Below, one piece after another: positions 28,543 to 36,533 of a DNA stretch of 64,000 bases. The stretch comes from Eubacterium sp. Its GTDB lineage: Bacteria; Bacillota; Clostridia; Lachnospirales; Lachnospiraceae. The notes under the pieces are model-generated. The model had not been told where the DNA came from and searched no databases. It was given only the letters and a program-made list of their open reading frames with translations. The stretch lies in contig JAGBBZ010000006.1 of assembly GCA_017938215.1 (NCBI GenBank), positions 1 to 64,000 on the forward strand. Direction: 5' to 3'. The position numbers and the translations under genes were made by a program. Every line of letters begins with the position of its first letter. Position 1 is the first letter of the stretch.

Positions 28543-29753
28543 TTTCTAAGGAAGAAAAATGGTTAATGCAAGCATTAAGTGCTGCGCTTCGAGGGACAGA
28601 TACCGAGACGGAATCCATGGAAAAGGTAGAAGTGAATTGGAATCGAGTTCTTACCTTGTCGCAGACTCATGCGGTGGTACCCTTTTTGTACTCCCTTGTG
28701 GAGTGTGGTGGGATTCATTCCAACATAGTTCCTTCGATTCAAAATACTTGTATCCAAACGGTACAACAAAGTTACCGACTAATGTTTTTGACTCATTATG
28801 TGGTAACGCAATTGGAAGCTGCAGGAATTCCTGTAGTGGTGTTAAAAGGGGTATCTGCTGCGGCGCTATACTCTGTGCCGGAATTGCGCAAATCCGGTGA
28901 TGTGGATTTGTTTTTGCCGCAGGCGGAAGAAACGTTGGAGCGGGCAGCGAAGGTGATGGATGAGGCTGGTTTTTTGCGTGAAGTGGAACAGCGTGTGAAT
29001 CACCATCATGTATGGCGTACACCACAAGGAATTGAGATTGAACTTCATGTTATGTTGGCAGAGCCTTTTGATGATGAAGGTGTGAATCGGATTTTGGCGG
29101 ACATATCTCAGAATGTGTCACAGCATATGGAACGCAAGGAAATTATGGGACTGTCATTTCCGGTACTAGCGGAGGCGTACCAAGCGTATCAGTTATTGCT
29201 TCATATGTTGCAACATTTTTTACGTTCGGGCTTTGGACTGAAACTATTGTGTGATTGGGTTGTGTTTTGGAATCGAAACATATCGAAGGAAGAGATACGT
29301 CAATATAAGCACCTTATTAGAGAAAGTGGTTTGGAAGGTTTTTCCGATATGGTAACGTGGATTTGTATGAATCACTTGGGGCTTTATGAATCCAAAGGCA
29401 AACAGATTATTTCTCCGAAGAACATGAGTGAGCGCTATGATTCTTTTTTGGAAGATATTTTGGAAGCTGCTGAATTTGGGCAAAATGACGAGGCGCGAAT
29501 GGTGGTGCTCCGTGGTACTGGGTTGAAGGATTATGTGAGAGAGTTTCATCATCAAATGAAATTAACATATCCTACGGAAGGGAAAAAAATAATTCTTTGG
29601 CCGATATTATGGACTAAACTTTTCCTTCAATTCTGCCGAAACAATAAACAGATACGAAATGTGTCCACGCGACAAGTGTTGAAAAAGGCGAGAGAGCGAA
29701 GTCGAAATATGGCTAATCTTCGTCTGTTTCAAAAAAATGGGAAAAAAAGTTAA
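28539..29753 (+). CDS. Nucleotidyltransferase-fold protein (NTP_transf_5-like)
   Basis: A 404-residue cytoplasmic protein with the minimal nucleotidyltransferase core of the NTP_transf_5 family: VVVLKGVSAAALYSVPE followed by KSGDVDLFL, whose Asp-x-Asp should bind Mg-NTP, and EIELHVMLAEP as the third acidic strand. Genes of this family often lie next to PqqD, HPr-kinase-like and exporter genes in peptide clusters; the substrate is unknown. AGGAGG at 28524-28529 gives nine bases to ATG 28539, which overlaps the flippase stop as ATGA. The next gene has its own strong promoter. Confidence 0.82.
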   Translation: MISKEEKWLMQALSAALRGTDTETESMEKVEVNWNRVLTLSQTHAVVPFLYSLVECGGIHSNIVPSIQNTCIQTVQQSYRLMFLTHYVVTQLEAAGIPVVVLKGVSAAALYSVPELRKSGDVDLFLPQAEETLERAAKVMDEAGFLREVEQRVNHHHVWRTPQGIEIELHVMLAEPFDDEGVNRILADISQNVSQHMERKEIMGLSFPVLAEAYQAYQLLLHMLQHFLRSGFGLKLLCDWVVFWNRNISKEEIRQYKHLIRESGLEGFSDMVTWICMNHLGLYESKGKQIISPKNMSERYDSFLEDILEAAEFGQNDEARMVVLRGTGLKDYVREFHHQMKLTYPTEGKKIILWPILWTKLFLQFCRNNKQIRNVSTRQVLKKARERSRNMANLRLFQKNGKKS

Positions 29754-29771
29754 TAAAATAATTGTAAAGTA

Positions 29772-29801
29772 TTGACAAAAAGTTATATCATGGTATATAA
29801 T
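29772..29801 (+). promoter_or_regulatory. Strong promoter of the precursor-like gene
   Basis: TTGACA at 29772-29777 and TATAAT at 29796-29801 with an 18-base spacer in a very AT-rich context. It is followed by a short leader and GGGGGAATTTA before the start codon. The gene is a single-gene unit closed by a strong terminator at 30247. Confidence 0.82.
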
Positions 29802-29850
29802 GTCAATACAATTGAGTTACTGTTGAAAAAAATTTAAATGGGGGAATTTA

Positions 29851-30228
29851 ATGATGAAAAATTACTCAAAACCAACAATTATGATAAACGATGAATTGAG
29901 CGAAGGTGTATATGCAGCAAGTGGTTGCTATACAGTAAACACGATCGTTCGTCAGGATCAGCAGGAAGGTCGTACGGATTATCGTATTCAGGTGAATGGA
30001 AGACATGAAGCAGATCATTCGAATCATAAACAGACATTGACGATTTCCTTTAATATTCCTGTTGAGTATAAGTCTAGTAACGGTACTTTGGTAGGACTTT
30101 CTACAGGAACAACTCTTGTAATTGATTATGACTATACTCAGAATCCAACAGATAACATCGGTCTTGGTGACTTGATCGTATCTGCTGATCAAGGACTTGA
30201 GATTACAAGTGTTAAGTTGACAGACTAA
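29851..30228 (+). CDS. Precursor-like 125-residue protein with leader-type N-terminus
   Basis: A small protein in two parts. Residues 1-26 form a leader-like segment (KNYSKPTIMINDELSEGVYA followed by ASGC) with no classical signal peptide. Residues 27-125 look like a compact beta-sheet domain rich in Thr, Asn and Asp, with RTDYRIQVNGRHEADH and DNIGLGDLIVSADQ. From memory, similar ELxEGVYAASG starts occur on short Lachnospiraceae proteins next to PqqD and ABC genes; this is unverified. Its own consensus promoter, strong ribosome site and terminator suggest high expression. The downstream exporter, PqqD-kinase fusion and signal-peptidase-like protein make it the likely exported substrate. ATG 29854 is an alternative start. 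Confidence 0.72.
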   Translation: MMKNYSKPTIMINDELSEGVYAASGCYTVNTIVRQDQQEGRTDYRIQVNGRHEADHSNHKQTLTISFNIPVEYKSSNGTLVGLSTGTTLVIDYDYTQNPTDNIGLGDLIVSADQGLEITSVKLTD

Positions 30229-30246
30229 TTCGAAAAAGATGATATG

Positions 30247-30280
30247 AAAAACAGGTGTGAAATTCACACCTGTTTTTTTT
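30247..30280. terminator. Bidirectional terminator between precursor and ABC genes
   Basis: AAAAACAGGTGTGA at 30247-30260 pairs perfectly with TCACACCTGTTTTT at 30264-30277 around a three-base loop. T residues follow on the + strand and A-rich sequence precedes, so it can serve both convergent genes. Confidence 0.9.
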
Positions 30281-30283
30281 ACA

Positions 30284-32050
30284 TTAAAAATCATGAATCA
30301 TTGTATCAATTTCTTTTTGATCCAGAATAACACAAGCTTTGTCTTGGATTCGATAAACTCGATTGCATATGTTTAAAACCGATGGTCGATGTGTGGTCAC
30401 AATACAAGTTCTCGGATATTTATCCTCTTGAATCTGTTTTAATATTCGGCGTTCTGTAGCCACATCCAAAGCAGATGTAGCTTCGTCTAATAATAAAATT
30501 GGTGAACGACGAAGAAGCGCACGTGCAATGGATAGACGCTGTGCTTGCCCTTCGGAAAGTCCACCACCTCGTTCTTTCAATGGGGTTTCAATGCCTGTCG
30601 GCAATTTGTTGACAAAGTCCCAAGCGCAGGCCATTTTTAGAACTTTGATAATTTCTTCATCCGTGGCATCTGGTTTTACATTTCGCATATTCTCAGCAAT
30701 CGTTCCCGAAAACATAGTATTTCCCTGCGGTACATAAGAAAATACTTTACGACAGGATGGCGTAAGTGGAAGTGCTTCTGAACCATCTACATTCTCCAAA
30801 CAAAGGGTTCCGTTTTGTGGCGTTAAAAGTGCTAAAAGGAGACGAAGCATCGTGGTTTTACCTTCCCCGGAGGGTCCTACAAGGGCAATGATTTCATGAG
30901 GATTTGCCACCAGAGAAGCCGCTTGGAATACACAGGCGCCATTGGCATAGGTATAGTCGATATCCGTCGCTTTTAATCGGATTCCATTGGTTTTGTTCTG
31001 CTGTTCGAAAGCAATTACCGCTTCATCTTGACTGAAATCTTCTTTTGGCATTTCTAAGATATCCATGAGACGACCAGCAGAAGTAGTAATACTGATTGCA
31101 TTTGGTACGAGGGAAATCAAGGAATTCAACGTACCTGTCAATGTACCAGAAAGAGATAAAAACATGGTCATGGTACCATAGCTGATAATTCCCGCCCAAA
31201 CGCGGTAAATTCCCCATCCATATGAAGTGTAGGACACAATGAGTCCAACCACAGCCATAAGAATGGAGGAGAACATAGACATGCGCTGGAAGTCCATACG
31301 CATGGTAAGATATTCTTTTTGTAAATTCTTAAGGTAACGGACGTAAAGAGGAATCAAGTCAAAGGCTTTAATGGTCTGAATGTTGGAAAAGGCTTCCTGA
31401 TTAAATCCAGACATGCGAGCATTTAAGTCCGCACTACGTTTGTTGTTATTTATCATACGATTCATCAATGTTTTTGACATAAGCAGTGTTACTGGAATGC
31501 CGACAAATGAAAAAATAGCAAAGGTGGCATCATAGTAGATCACGATGGCAAAGGCGCTAATGAATTTGAACGTATTAATGATAAGACTTGGAATCCAATT
31601 CAATATACCATTGGAGATGGCAGAGGCATCCGAGCTCCAGCGAGTCAAAAGGTCACCGGTATGATAGGAGGCAATGGACTCCCAATCCGTAACAAGCATT
31701 CTAGAAAAGATATCGGCTTTGATCTCATTGTCCACCTTCATACTGATCCAGTTCGAAATATAGCTGGAAAATTGGTTGATGACGATGCTGCCGAGGGCAA
31801 GTCCAACCATGGCGCAAAATGTTTTCAAAAGTGCTCCGGTTTGGTGACCGGTAATCATATCAATTAAATCCTTGGAAACCAGATTGCTCCCGAGGGCGAT
31901 GCCAGTTCCAAGAAGTCCAATAAACGTATAAAAAATGATAGCTAGCCAGTAACGTCTGGCGTATTGGTAAATCCATTTTGTCTGATGGAGCATATCTTGT
32001 AGTCGCCCTTCTCGAATTCGACGACCGATAAATTTTATTTTTTCCAACAT
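30284..32050 (-). CDS. ABC exporter (fused permease and ATPase)
   Basis: A 588-residue half-transporter. Six membrane helices cover about residues 35-310. The ATPase domain has Walker A GPSGEGKTT, Q-loop YVPQGN, signature LSEGQ, Walker B ILLLDEATSALD and H-loop TTHR. It has no N-terminal C39 peptidase, so any leader removal must be done by another protein. ATG 32050 has GGAGGG seven bases upstream and shares one base with the stop of the PqqD-kinase gene (TGATG), so the two are translationally coupled. In context it probably exports the precursor-like protein encoded convergently. Confidence 0.92.
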   Translation of the reverse strand: MLEKIKFIGRRIREGRLQDMLHQTKWIYQYARRYWLAIIFYTFIGLLGTGIALGSNLVSKDLIDMITGHQTGALLKTFCAMVGLALGSIVINQFSSYISNWISMKVDNEIKADIFSRMLVTDWESIASYHTGDLLTRWSSDASAISNGILNWIPSLIINTFKFISAFAIVIYYDATFAIFSFVGIPVTLLMSKTLMNRMINNNKRSADLNARMSGFNQEAFSNIQTIKAFDLIPLYVRYLKNLQKEYLTMRMDFQRMSMFSSILMAVVGLIVSYTSYGWGIYRVWAGIISYGTMTMFLSLSGTLTGTLNSLISLVPNAISITTSAGRLMDILEMPKEDFSQDEAVIAFEQQNKTNGIRLKATDIDYTYANGACVFQAASLVANPHEIIALVGPSGEGKTTMLRLLLALLTPQNGTLCLENVDGSEALPLTPSCRKVFSYVPQGNTMFSGTIAENMRNVKPDATDEEIIKVLKMACAWDFVNKLPTGIETPLKERGGGLSEGQAQRLSIARALLRRSPILLLDEATSALDVATERRILKQIQEDKYPRTCIVTTHRPSVLNICNRVYRIQDKACVILDQKEIDTMIHDF

Positions 32051-33213
32051 CACAAATCCCTCCGTATATGATCATCGATTATGGATTTCATATAATGAGC
32101 GGCCGCAGGTTCCTTTGTACAAAGAAGCCGAGTGACCAGTATATTTTCAGCTACATTTTGAGCAAATATAAGATTATCGTCAAGCATATGCGCGGTCCAG
32201 CAAGGAGAAATCATCCGTTGGACAATGCGTAAGGCCTGTTCATCAGGAGATAGAGTAACACATTCATTGGTGGCGAATTGTTTTAAAAATATAATTCCAC
32301 CTAAAGGATAGGTTCCGGGATCTGCCATACCAGATGTACCACACCAAGGAGTTCCGTGAATGCTAGGAATTCCGTCAAAACAAGAGATAAGATTCACATC
32401 GCCATTGAGAATCGGTGTATCAAAGGCGTCCTTCCAAAGATTGGTGTGGGTGGATTTCCCAGTGCCGGAAGACCCGGAAAATAACCACGCTTTCTCCTTA
32501 TACCAAAGGGAAGCAGAGTGAATTGCGCGGAATCCTAAAGTCTGTGCCCGGTAGAGAAAAAGCATGCGAATGGCATGGAAGATATCTTCTTGTAATATGT
32601 CACGATAAGGAAGATGGCAACGAATCTGGGCGCGACTTCCATCTTTGTGAATGCGTGCTTCTTGAATTTGCTTTGCCTGTGGAAAAAGAATGGTATATTC
32701 TTCTGCGTGCTGGCTTACAATAAGCTCTTCGGTACATATCAATAAGGCACCTCCGGTGGATGTAACAGTGGGGCCGGAAGTTGTAAGGATCTCAATGGTG
32801 AGAGAAGGTGTGTCATGACATTCCGACTGAATAAATGGTGTAAAGTTATCAGAAATGGCCTCTTTGGGACCGGAAATGCAAATCGAAATTCCTGCAATAT
32901 GTAGATACGTGTCATGGGATGAGTGACGGCTGTTTGTGTCATCTTCCAGCATTCCCCAAGCCGATAGCTGCGAAAGAAATGAGTTCATATCCTGTTCTAA
33001 TTCAGGAATTTCTTCTTCGAGTGCTTCGTATTTCTTTGTAAAAGCAGAAAGGAGCTCCTGGTGGCTGATTTCCTCTTCCAGCGCTAACCACAAAAATTCT
33101 CCCGCTTCATTTATCTTCATTCCACGGCGATGTTCCGCAATGTTTTGCCCATAGGGAAGAAGATACGGTATATTATGAATATGAGTTAATTGATAGCCAT
33201 TTGTTCGTTTCAT
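32050..33213 (-). CDS. PqqD-like domain fused to an HPr-kinase-like ATPase
   Basis: A 387-residue protein. Residues 1-95 follow the PqqD/RRE pattern (IPYLLPYGQNIAEHRRGMKI, INEAGEFLWLAL, then an acidic helix with EIPELEQDMNSFL). Residues 200-387 form an HPr-kinase/phosphorylase-like domain: FRAIHSASLWYKEKAWLFSG leads into Walker A GSSGTGKSTHT near residue 248, and NGDVNLI follows at the HprK-type acidic site. Related kinases in lasso-peptide clusters phosphorylate a precursor serine; here the target would be a bound leader, which is inference. It is the first gene of the leftward pair, behind the symmetric promoter at 33241, with AGGAGG upstream of the ATG. Confidence 0.82.
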   Translation of the reverse strand: MKRTNGYQLTHIHNIPYLLPYGQNIAEHRRGMKINEAGEFLWLALEEEISHQELLSAFTKKYEALEEEIPELEQDMNSFLSQLSAWGMLEDDTNSRHSSHDTYLHIAGISICISGPKEAISDNFTPFIQSECHDTPSLTIEILTTSGPTVTSTGGALLICTEELIVSQHAEEYTILFPQAKQIQEARIHKDGSRAQIRCHLPYRDILQEDIFHAIRMLFLYRAQTLGFRAIHSASLWYKEKAWLFSGSSGTGKSTHTNLWKDAFDTPILNGDVNLISCFDGIPSIHGTPWCGTSGMADPGTYPLGGIIFLKQFATNECVTLSPDEQALRIVQRMISPCWTAHMLDDNLIFAQNVAENILVTRLLCTKEPAAAHYMKSIIDDHIRRDL

Positions 33214-33240
33214 GCGAATACCTCCTACTTACTAGTTTTC

Positions 33241-33273
33241 ATTATAGCATTATTTGTAAGAAAATGCTATAAT
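33241..33273. promoter_or_regulatory. Symmetric divergent promoter in an 11-base inverted repeat
   Basis: ATTATAGCATT at 33241-33251 and AATGCTATAAT at 33263-33273 are perfect inverted repeats 11 bases apart. Each arm carries a TATAAT -10 box pointing outward, and each arm's TAGCAT is correctly spaced (17 bases) to be the -35 of the opposite promoter. The two promoters serve the PqqD-kinase operon (left) and the signal-peptidase-like gene (right). Since they overlap, one polymerase should block the other; a dimeric regulator could also bind. Confidence 0.72.
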
Positions 33274-33315
33274 GGTGCAATAGAAGTCACAAATTATTTG
33301 TAAAGGGGGATGAAG

Positions 33316-33768
33316 ATGTCAGAGCATGTGGAGATTGAAAAGGAATTGGAAAAGGGAAATATCATTCAGGTGAAGCCGAGAGGATATAGCATGTATCCGC
33401 TGTTTGTGCCGGGGCGGGATGAGGCATTGATCCAGAAGACAGGGAGCGATGGATTGCGCCGGGGAGATGTCGTTTTGTATCGCCGAACAGGAAGTATATT
33501 GGTGTTACATCGAATCTGGAAACGTCAGGGAGATTCGTTCTATATGGTGGGAGATAACCAGAGAGAAGTGGAAGGTCCTCTTCCTGCTAGCCAGATTCGG
33601 GGACGCATGATTGGCATAATACGGAAAGGAAAACATATTTCAGTAGAGCACCCTGTATATCGGTTATATAGTGGGGTGTGGCTTTTGTTAAGACCCTTTC
33701 GTCCGGGAATATCTCGGGGGATTCACAGAATAAAGACATGGATGGGGAAGAATCGAATGGGAGAATAA
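33316..33768 (+). CDS. S24/S26 signal-peptidase-like protein with Ser-His type active site
   Basis: A 150-residue protein. PRGYSMYP (residues 22-29) holds the nucleophilic Ser. RRGDVVLYRR leads to VLHRIWK, where a His replaces the Lys of bacterial type I signal peptidases, as in ER-type and SipW-type enzymes. FYMVGDNQ is the GDN box. Hydrophobic segments are weak, so membrane attachment is uncertain. AAGGGGG lies six bases before ATG 33316; ATG 33310 abuts the ribosome site. It shares the divergent promoter with the exporter operon, and is the best candidate for cutting the precursor-like protein. Confidence 0.82.
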   Translation: MSEHVEIEKELEKGNIIQVKPRGYSMYPLFVPGRDEALIQKTGSDGLRRGDVVLYRRTGSILVLHRIWKRQGDSFYMVGDNQREVEGPLPASQIRGRMIGIIRKGKHISVEHPVYRLYSGVWLLLRPFRPGISRGIHRIKTWMGKNRMGE

Positions 33769-33812
33769 ACAACCTCTCTTTTGCATAGGATGTATGCGAA
33801 GGGAGGTTGTTT
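33767..33812 (+). terminator. Long hairpin covering the SpoIID-gene ribosome site
   Basis: The sequence from 33767 to 33787 pairs with 33793-33812 (about 19 pairs with a five-base loop). It ends in TTGTTT and so resembles a terminator for the signal-peptidase-like gene. The same 3' arm contains GGGAGG (33801-33806), the only good ribosome site for the next gene. Confidence 0.7.
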
Positions 33813-33815
33813 CAT

Positions 33816-35627
33816 TTGAGACGAGTTGTGGGGATATGTGTTGTCATACTTATCTTTATATGTGGTACCAGTGGAGTGTGGTTGTATCGATCATGGGAAA
33901 CGGGGGTCATGCCTTGGGAAGAGAGCGAATTACGAAATGTGTATATATGCAAAGAAGAGGGAACTGTTGTGTTGGTTCATGAAAAGGGAAGAAAGACAGA
34001 ATATAAAGTGAAAGGGGCGATTCGAGAACAAGCGTATCAAGGGATAGCGGATGTGTACGTTCGCGGGACAAGAGTAACAAAAGTGATTTGTAAACCAGAA
34101 AAAGTACGAGGAAGAATATTGGAAATTGGAGAGGAATCGCTGGATGTGGAAAACTATGGGATGCTGAAGCAAGCGACGAATTGTACATATTACATTGCCG
34201 ACTCGGGTTTTCAGGAGGGAAAACGTGAGGATTTGTACATCGGCCAAGAGGATGCAGAATTTGTGGTTGCGAACGGTGAGATATGCAGTGTGATTTATCG
34301 CCACGAGAAGGAAAATGAAACAAAGGAAAGGAAAGAAAACATTCGCGTTATGATTAAAACCGATGGATATGCGGGATATGACCATGGAGCAGTGACGCTG
34401 CGCGGGACATCAAAAATGTATGTGAAATCCGGAAAAGCTGTAAAAGAATATGCACCAGGTGAACAAGTGGAATTTACACCAGAAAACATGAAGGAAAAAC
34501 GTAGTGTTGTAACGAGTGAAGAAGGTGGACGAATTGAAGTGCTTTCAATAAAGCGAAACATGGGGAATCCAAGTTATCGAGGACGCTTGGAACTGGTAAA
34601 GGCAGAAGGGGGCATACATATCATCAATGAACTGGACGTGGAAGAATATCTGTACGGTGTAGTCCCTAGTGAAATGCCTGCGGATTATGAAAAGGAAGCA
34701 TTAAAAGCGCAGGCGGTGTGTGCCAGAAGTTATGCGATCCAACATATAAGAAACCATCGCATGAAGGAAATGGGGGCTCATGTGGATGATAGTGTGTCCT
34801 ATCAGGTTTATAACAATATCAATGAAGACGGGCGCTGTAATCAAGCAGTGGATGAAACCAAGGGACAGAAGGTGTATCACGAGGAAAGCATAGCGGCTAC
34901 GTACTTTTTTTCCACTTCTTGTGGAGTTACAACCTCGTCAAAGGATGTCAGTTTTACAACGAAAGAAGTTCCATATCTTACAGGGAAATTACAGGAAAAA
35001 GTACTTCCTCAGAATGGCGATATCCAGAATGCTCAGCTGGTATCTGGGATGTTGGGAGAAGAGTCATTGTTCAAAAAATTTCTAGAGGAAGACAGAGACG
35101 TGTTGGAAAAAAAGCAGCCTTGGTATCGTTGGCAGACAACAATCTCCAAAGAGGATATGCAACACAATATCAATGCTAAGATTGGCGCAAGAAGTCAGGC
35201 AGTGAGTGAAAAGATTCAAGTGAAGCAGGCGGATGGAAGTTTCGCCTCTCAATACATTCAAAGCATTGGAACGTTAAAGAAGGTGAAGATGAAAGAAAGA
35301 GGAACGGGTGGTGTGGCGACCATGGCAGTTTTGTATGGAAGCGAAGCTACGGTGCGCGTGTATTCTGAGTACAACATTCGTATGTTGCTATTTCATGATA
35401 ATGCAATTATACGAAAAAATGATGGGGCAGAAGTGTCTGGTCTGACAATGTTACCAAGTGGTTTTTTTGTAATGGAACCTGTGGGAAACATGTATGAAAT
35501 CCGTGGAGGAGGATTTGGTCATGGTACCGGAATGAGCCAGACAGGAGCCAATGAACTGGCACAGAGTGGTAAGAATCATACGGAGATTTTGCAATACTAT
35601 TTTCCGGGGGTGGAAGTGAGGCCATAA
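33816..35627 (+). CDS. SpoIID/LytB-family protein
   Basis: A 603-residue protein with an N-terminal membrane segment (VVGICVVILIFICG) and a long extracellular region. The SpoIID domain is clear: DVEEYLYGVVPSEMPADYEK with the catalytic Glu of SEMP, EALKAQAVCARSYAIQ, FFSTSCGVTT, and GFGHGTGMSQTGANELAQSG followed by ILQYYFPGVEV. SpoIID proteins are peptidoglycan lytic transglycosylases acting on glycan stripped of stem peptides; LytB relatives enhance autolysins. The start codon is probably TTG 33816, nine bases after GGGAGG, which lies inside a hairpin. It is convergent with the YihY gene, five bases away. Confidence 0.9.
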   Translation: MRRVVGICVVILIFICGTSGVWLYRSWETGVMPWEESELRNVYICKEEGTVVLVHEKGRKTEYKVKGAIREQAYQGIADVYVRGTRVTKVICKPEKVRGRILEIGEESLDVENYGMLKQATNCTYYIADSGFQEGKREDLYIGQEDAEFVVANGEICSVIYRHEKENETKERKENIRVMIKTDGYAGYDHGAVTLRGTSKMYVKSGKAVKEYAPGEQVEFTPENMKEKRSVVTSEEGGRIEVLSIKRNMGNPSYRGRLELVKAEGGIHIINELDVEEYLYGVVPSEMPADYEKEALKAQAVCARSYAIQHIRNHRMKEMGAHVDDSVSYQVYNNINEDGRCNQAVDETKGQKVYHEESIAATYFFSTSCGVTTSSKDVSFTTKEVPYLTGKLQEKVLPQNGDIQNAQLVSGMLGEESLFKKFLEEDRDVLEKKQPWYRWQTTISKEDMQHNINAKIGARSQAVSEKIQVKQADGSFASQYIQSIGTLKKVKMKERGTGGVATMAVLYGSEATVRVYSEYNIRMLLFHDNAIIRKNDGAEVSGLTMLPSGFFVMEPVGNMYEIRGGGFGHGTGMSQTGANELAQSGKNHTEILQYYFPGVEVRP

Positions 35628-35632
35628 TACGA

Positions 35633-36463
35633 TTATTCGGACCGGTGCTTTGCGATAAATTGGTTGATAAGTGCACCGATAAACAGAATGTTCATGCATA
35701 CATACATCCAGAGCATAAATAGCACAATATATGTGAAACTTCCATAGATGGATGCATAGTTGGTGAAATGGTCAATGTAAATGGAAAAAAGATAACTAAA
35801 AATAATCCACATAGCAGAAGTGAAAAATGCTCCTGGAGTTTCCGACTTGATCTGTGGTTTTCTCTCTGGCAGAAATGCATACATCAGCAAGAAGAATAGG
35901 TAAAAAATGACAAAACCAAGGATCGGGCGTAGGGAGGAGATTCCGATATACCACGGTGTTTCAATGGGGGAATAGGAATCAATGGTTGCTAAAATGCGGC
36001 TTCCATAAACAAATACAATCAGAGATATTAGCAAAACGATGGCAAAAGCTAGGGTGTACATAAAGGAATAGAAACGTTTCACAAACCAGTTTCGTGGCTT
36101 GCCTGCGCCGTAAATTTTATCCAAACCAGAAGTGATTCCGATAAATCCTCGTGAGCCTGCCCATACAGTGGCAAGAGCTGCCAGTGACAAACGGGTGCCG
36201 GAGCTTTTGGTATATGCTTCGTGAATCCACCCGCTCAGCACGTGATTTAATGTACCTGGTAAATACTGGTCTAGTAACATAAGAATGTTATCTTCCACAA
36301 GTGGAGTGTGGCGAAGAAGAGAGAAGAAAAACATAACGAAAGGAAAAAATGAAACCATAAGGAAAAACACTACATGTGCAGAGTGCACAGATAGTGTTTT
36401 TCTGCTAAATTCCCGTTGAATCCATTTTCCCATATACTGAAACTGTCTTACAATTTTTCTCAA
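35633..36463 (-). CDS. YihY/BrkB-family membrane protein
   Basis: A 276-residue inner-membrane protein with six hydrophobic segments. The family core is present: AHVVFFLMVSFFPFVMFFFS near residue 30, LAALATVWAGSRGFIGITSG and LDKIYG in the middle, and FMLWMYVCMNILFIGALINQ at the end. The family was once named RNase BN, and that activity is not supported; its function is unresolved. AGGAGG-like sequence (ATAGGAGGTCG) precedes the ATG. It looks like a single-gene unit between the SpoIID and subtilisin genes. Confidence 0.92.
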   Translation of the reverse strand: MRKIVRQFQYMGKWIQREFSRKTLSVHSAHVVFFLMVSFFPFVMFFFSLLRHTPLVEDNILMLLDQYLPGTLNHVLSGWIHEAYTKSSGTRLSLAALATVWAGSRGFIGITSGLDKIYGAGKPRNWFVKRFYSFMYTLAFAIVLLISLIVFVYGSRILATIDSYSPIETPWYIGISSLRPILGFVIFYLFFLLMYAFLPERKPQIKSETPGAFFTSAMWIIFSYLFSIYIDHFTNYASIYGSFTYIVLFMLWMYVCMNILFIGALINQFIAKHRSE

Positions 36464-36533
36464 AACGACCTCCTATATTGTTTCGATTCATCTATAATAA
36501 GTATATGTAGAATTTGGGAAAAAATCAAGGAAT

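Noticed and set aside
28539-33768. Lasso-peptide cluster
   Set aside because: No asparagine-synthetase-like cyclase or transglutaminase-like B protein is present, and the precursor candidate is a folded 100-residue domain.
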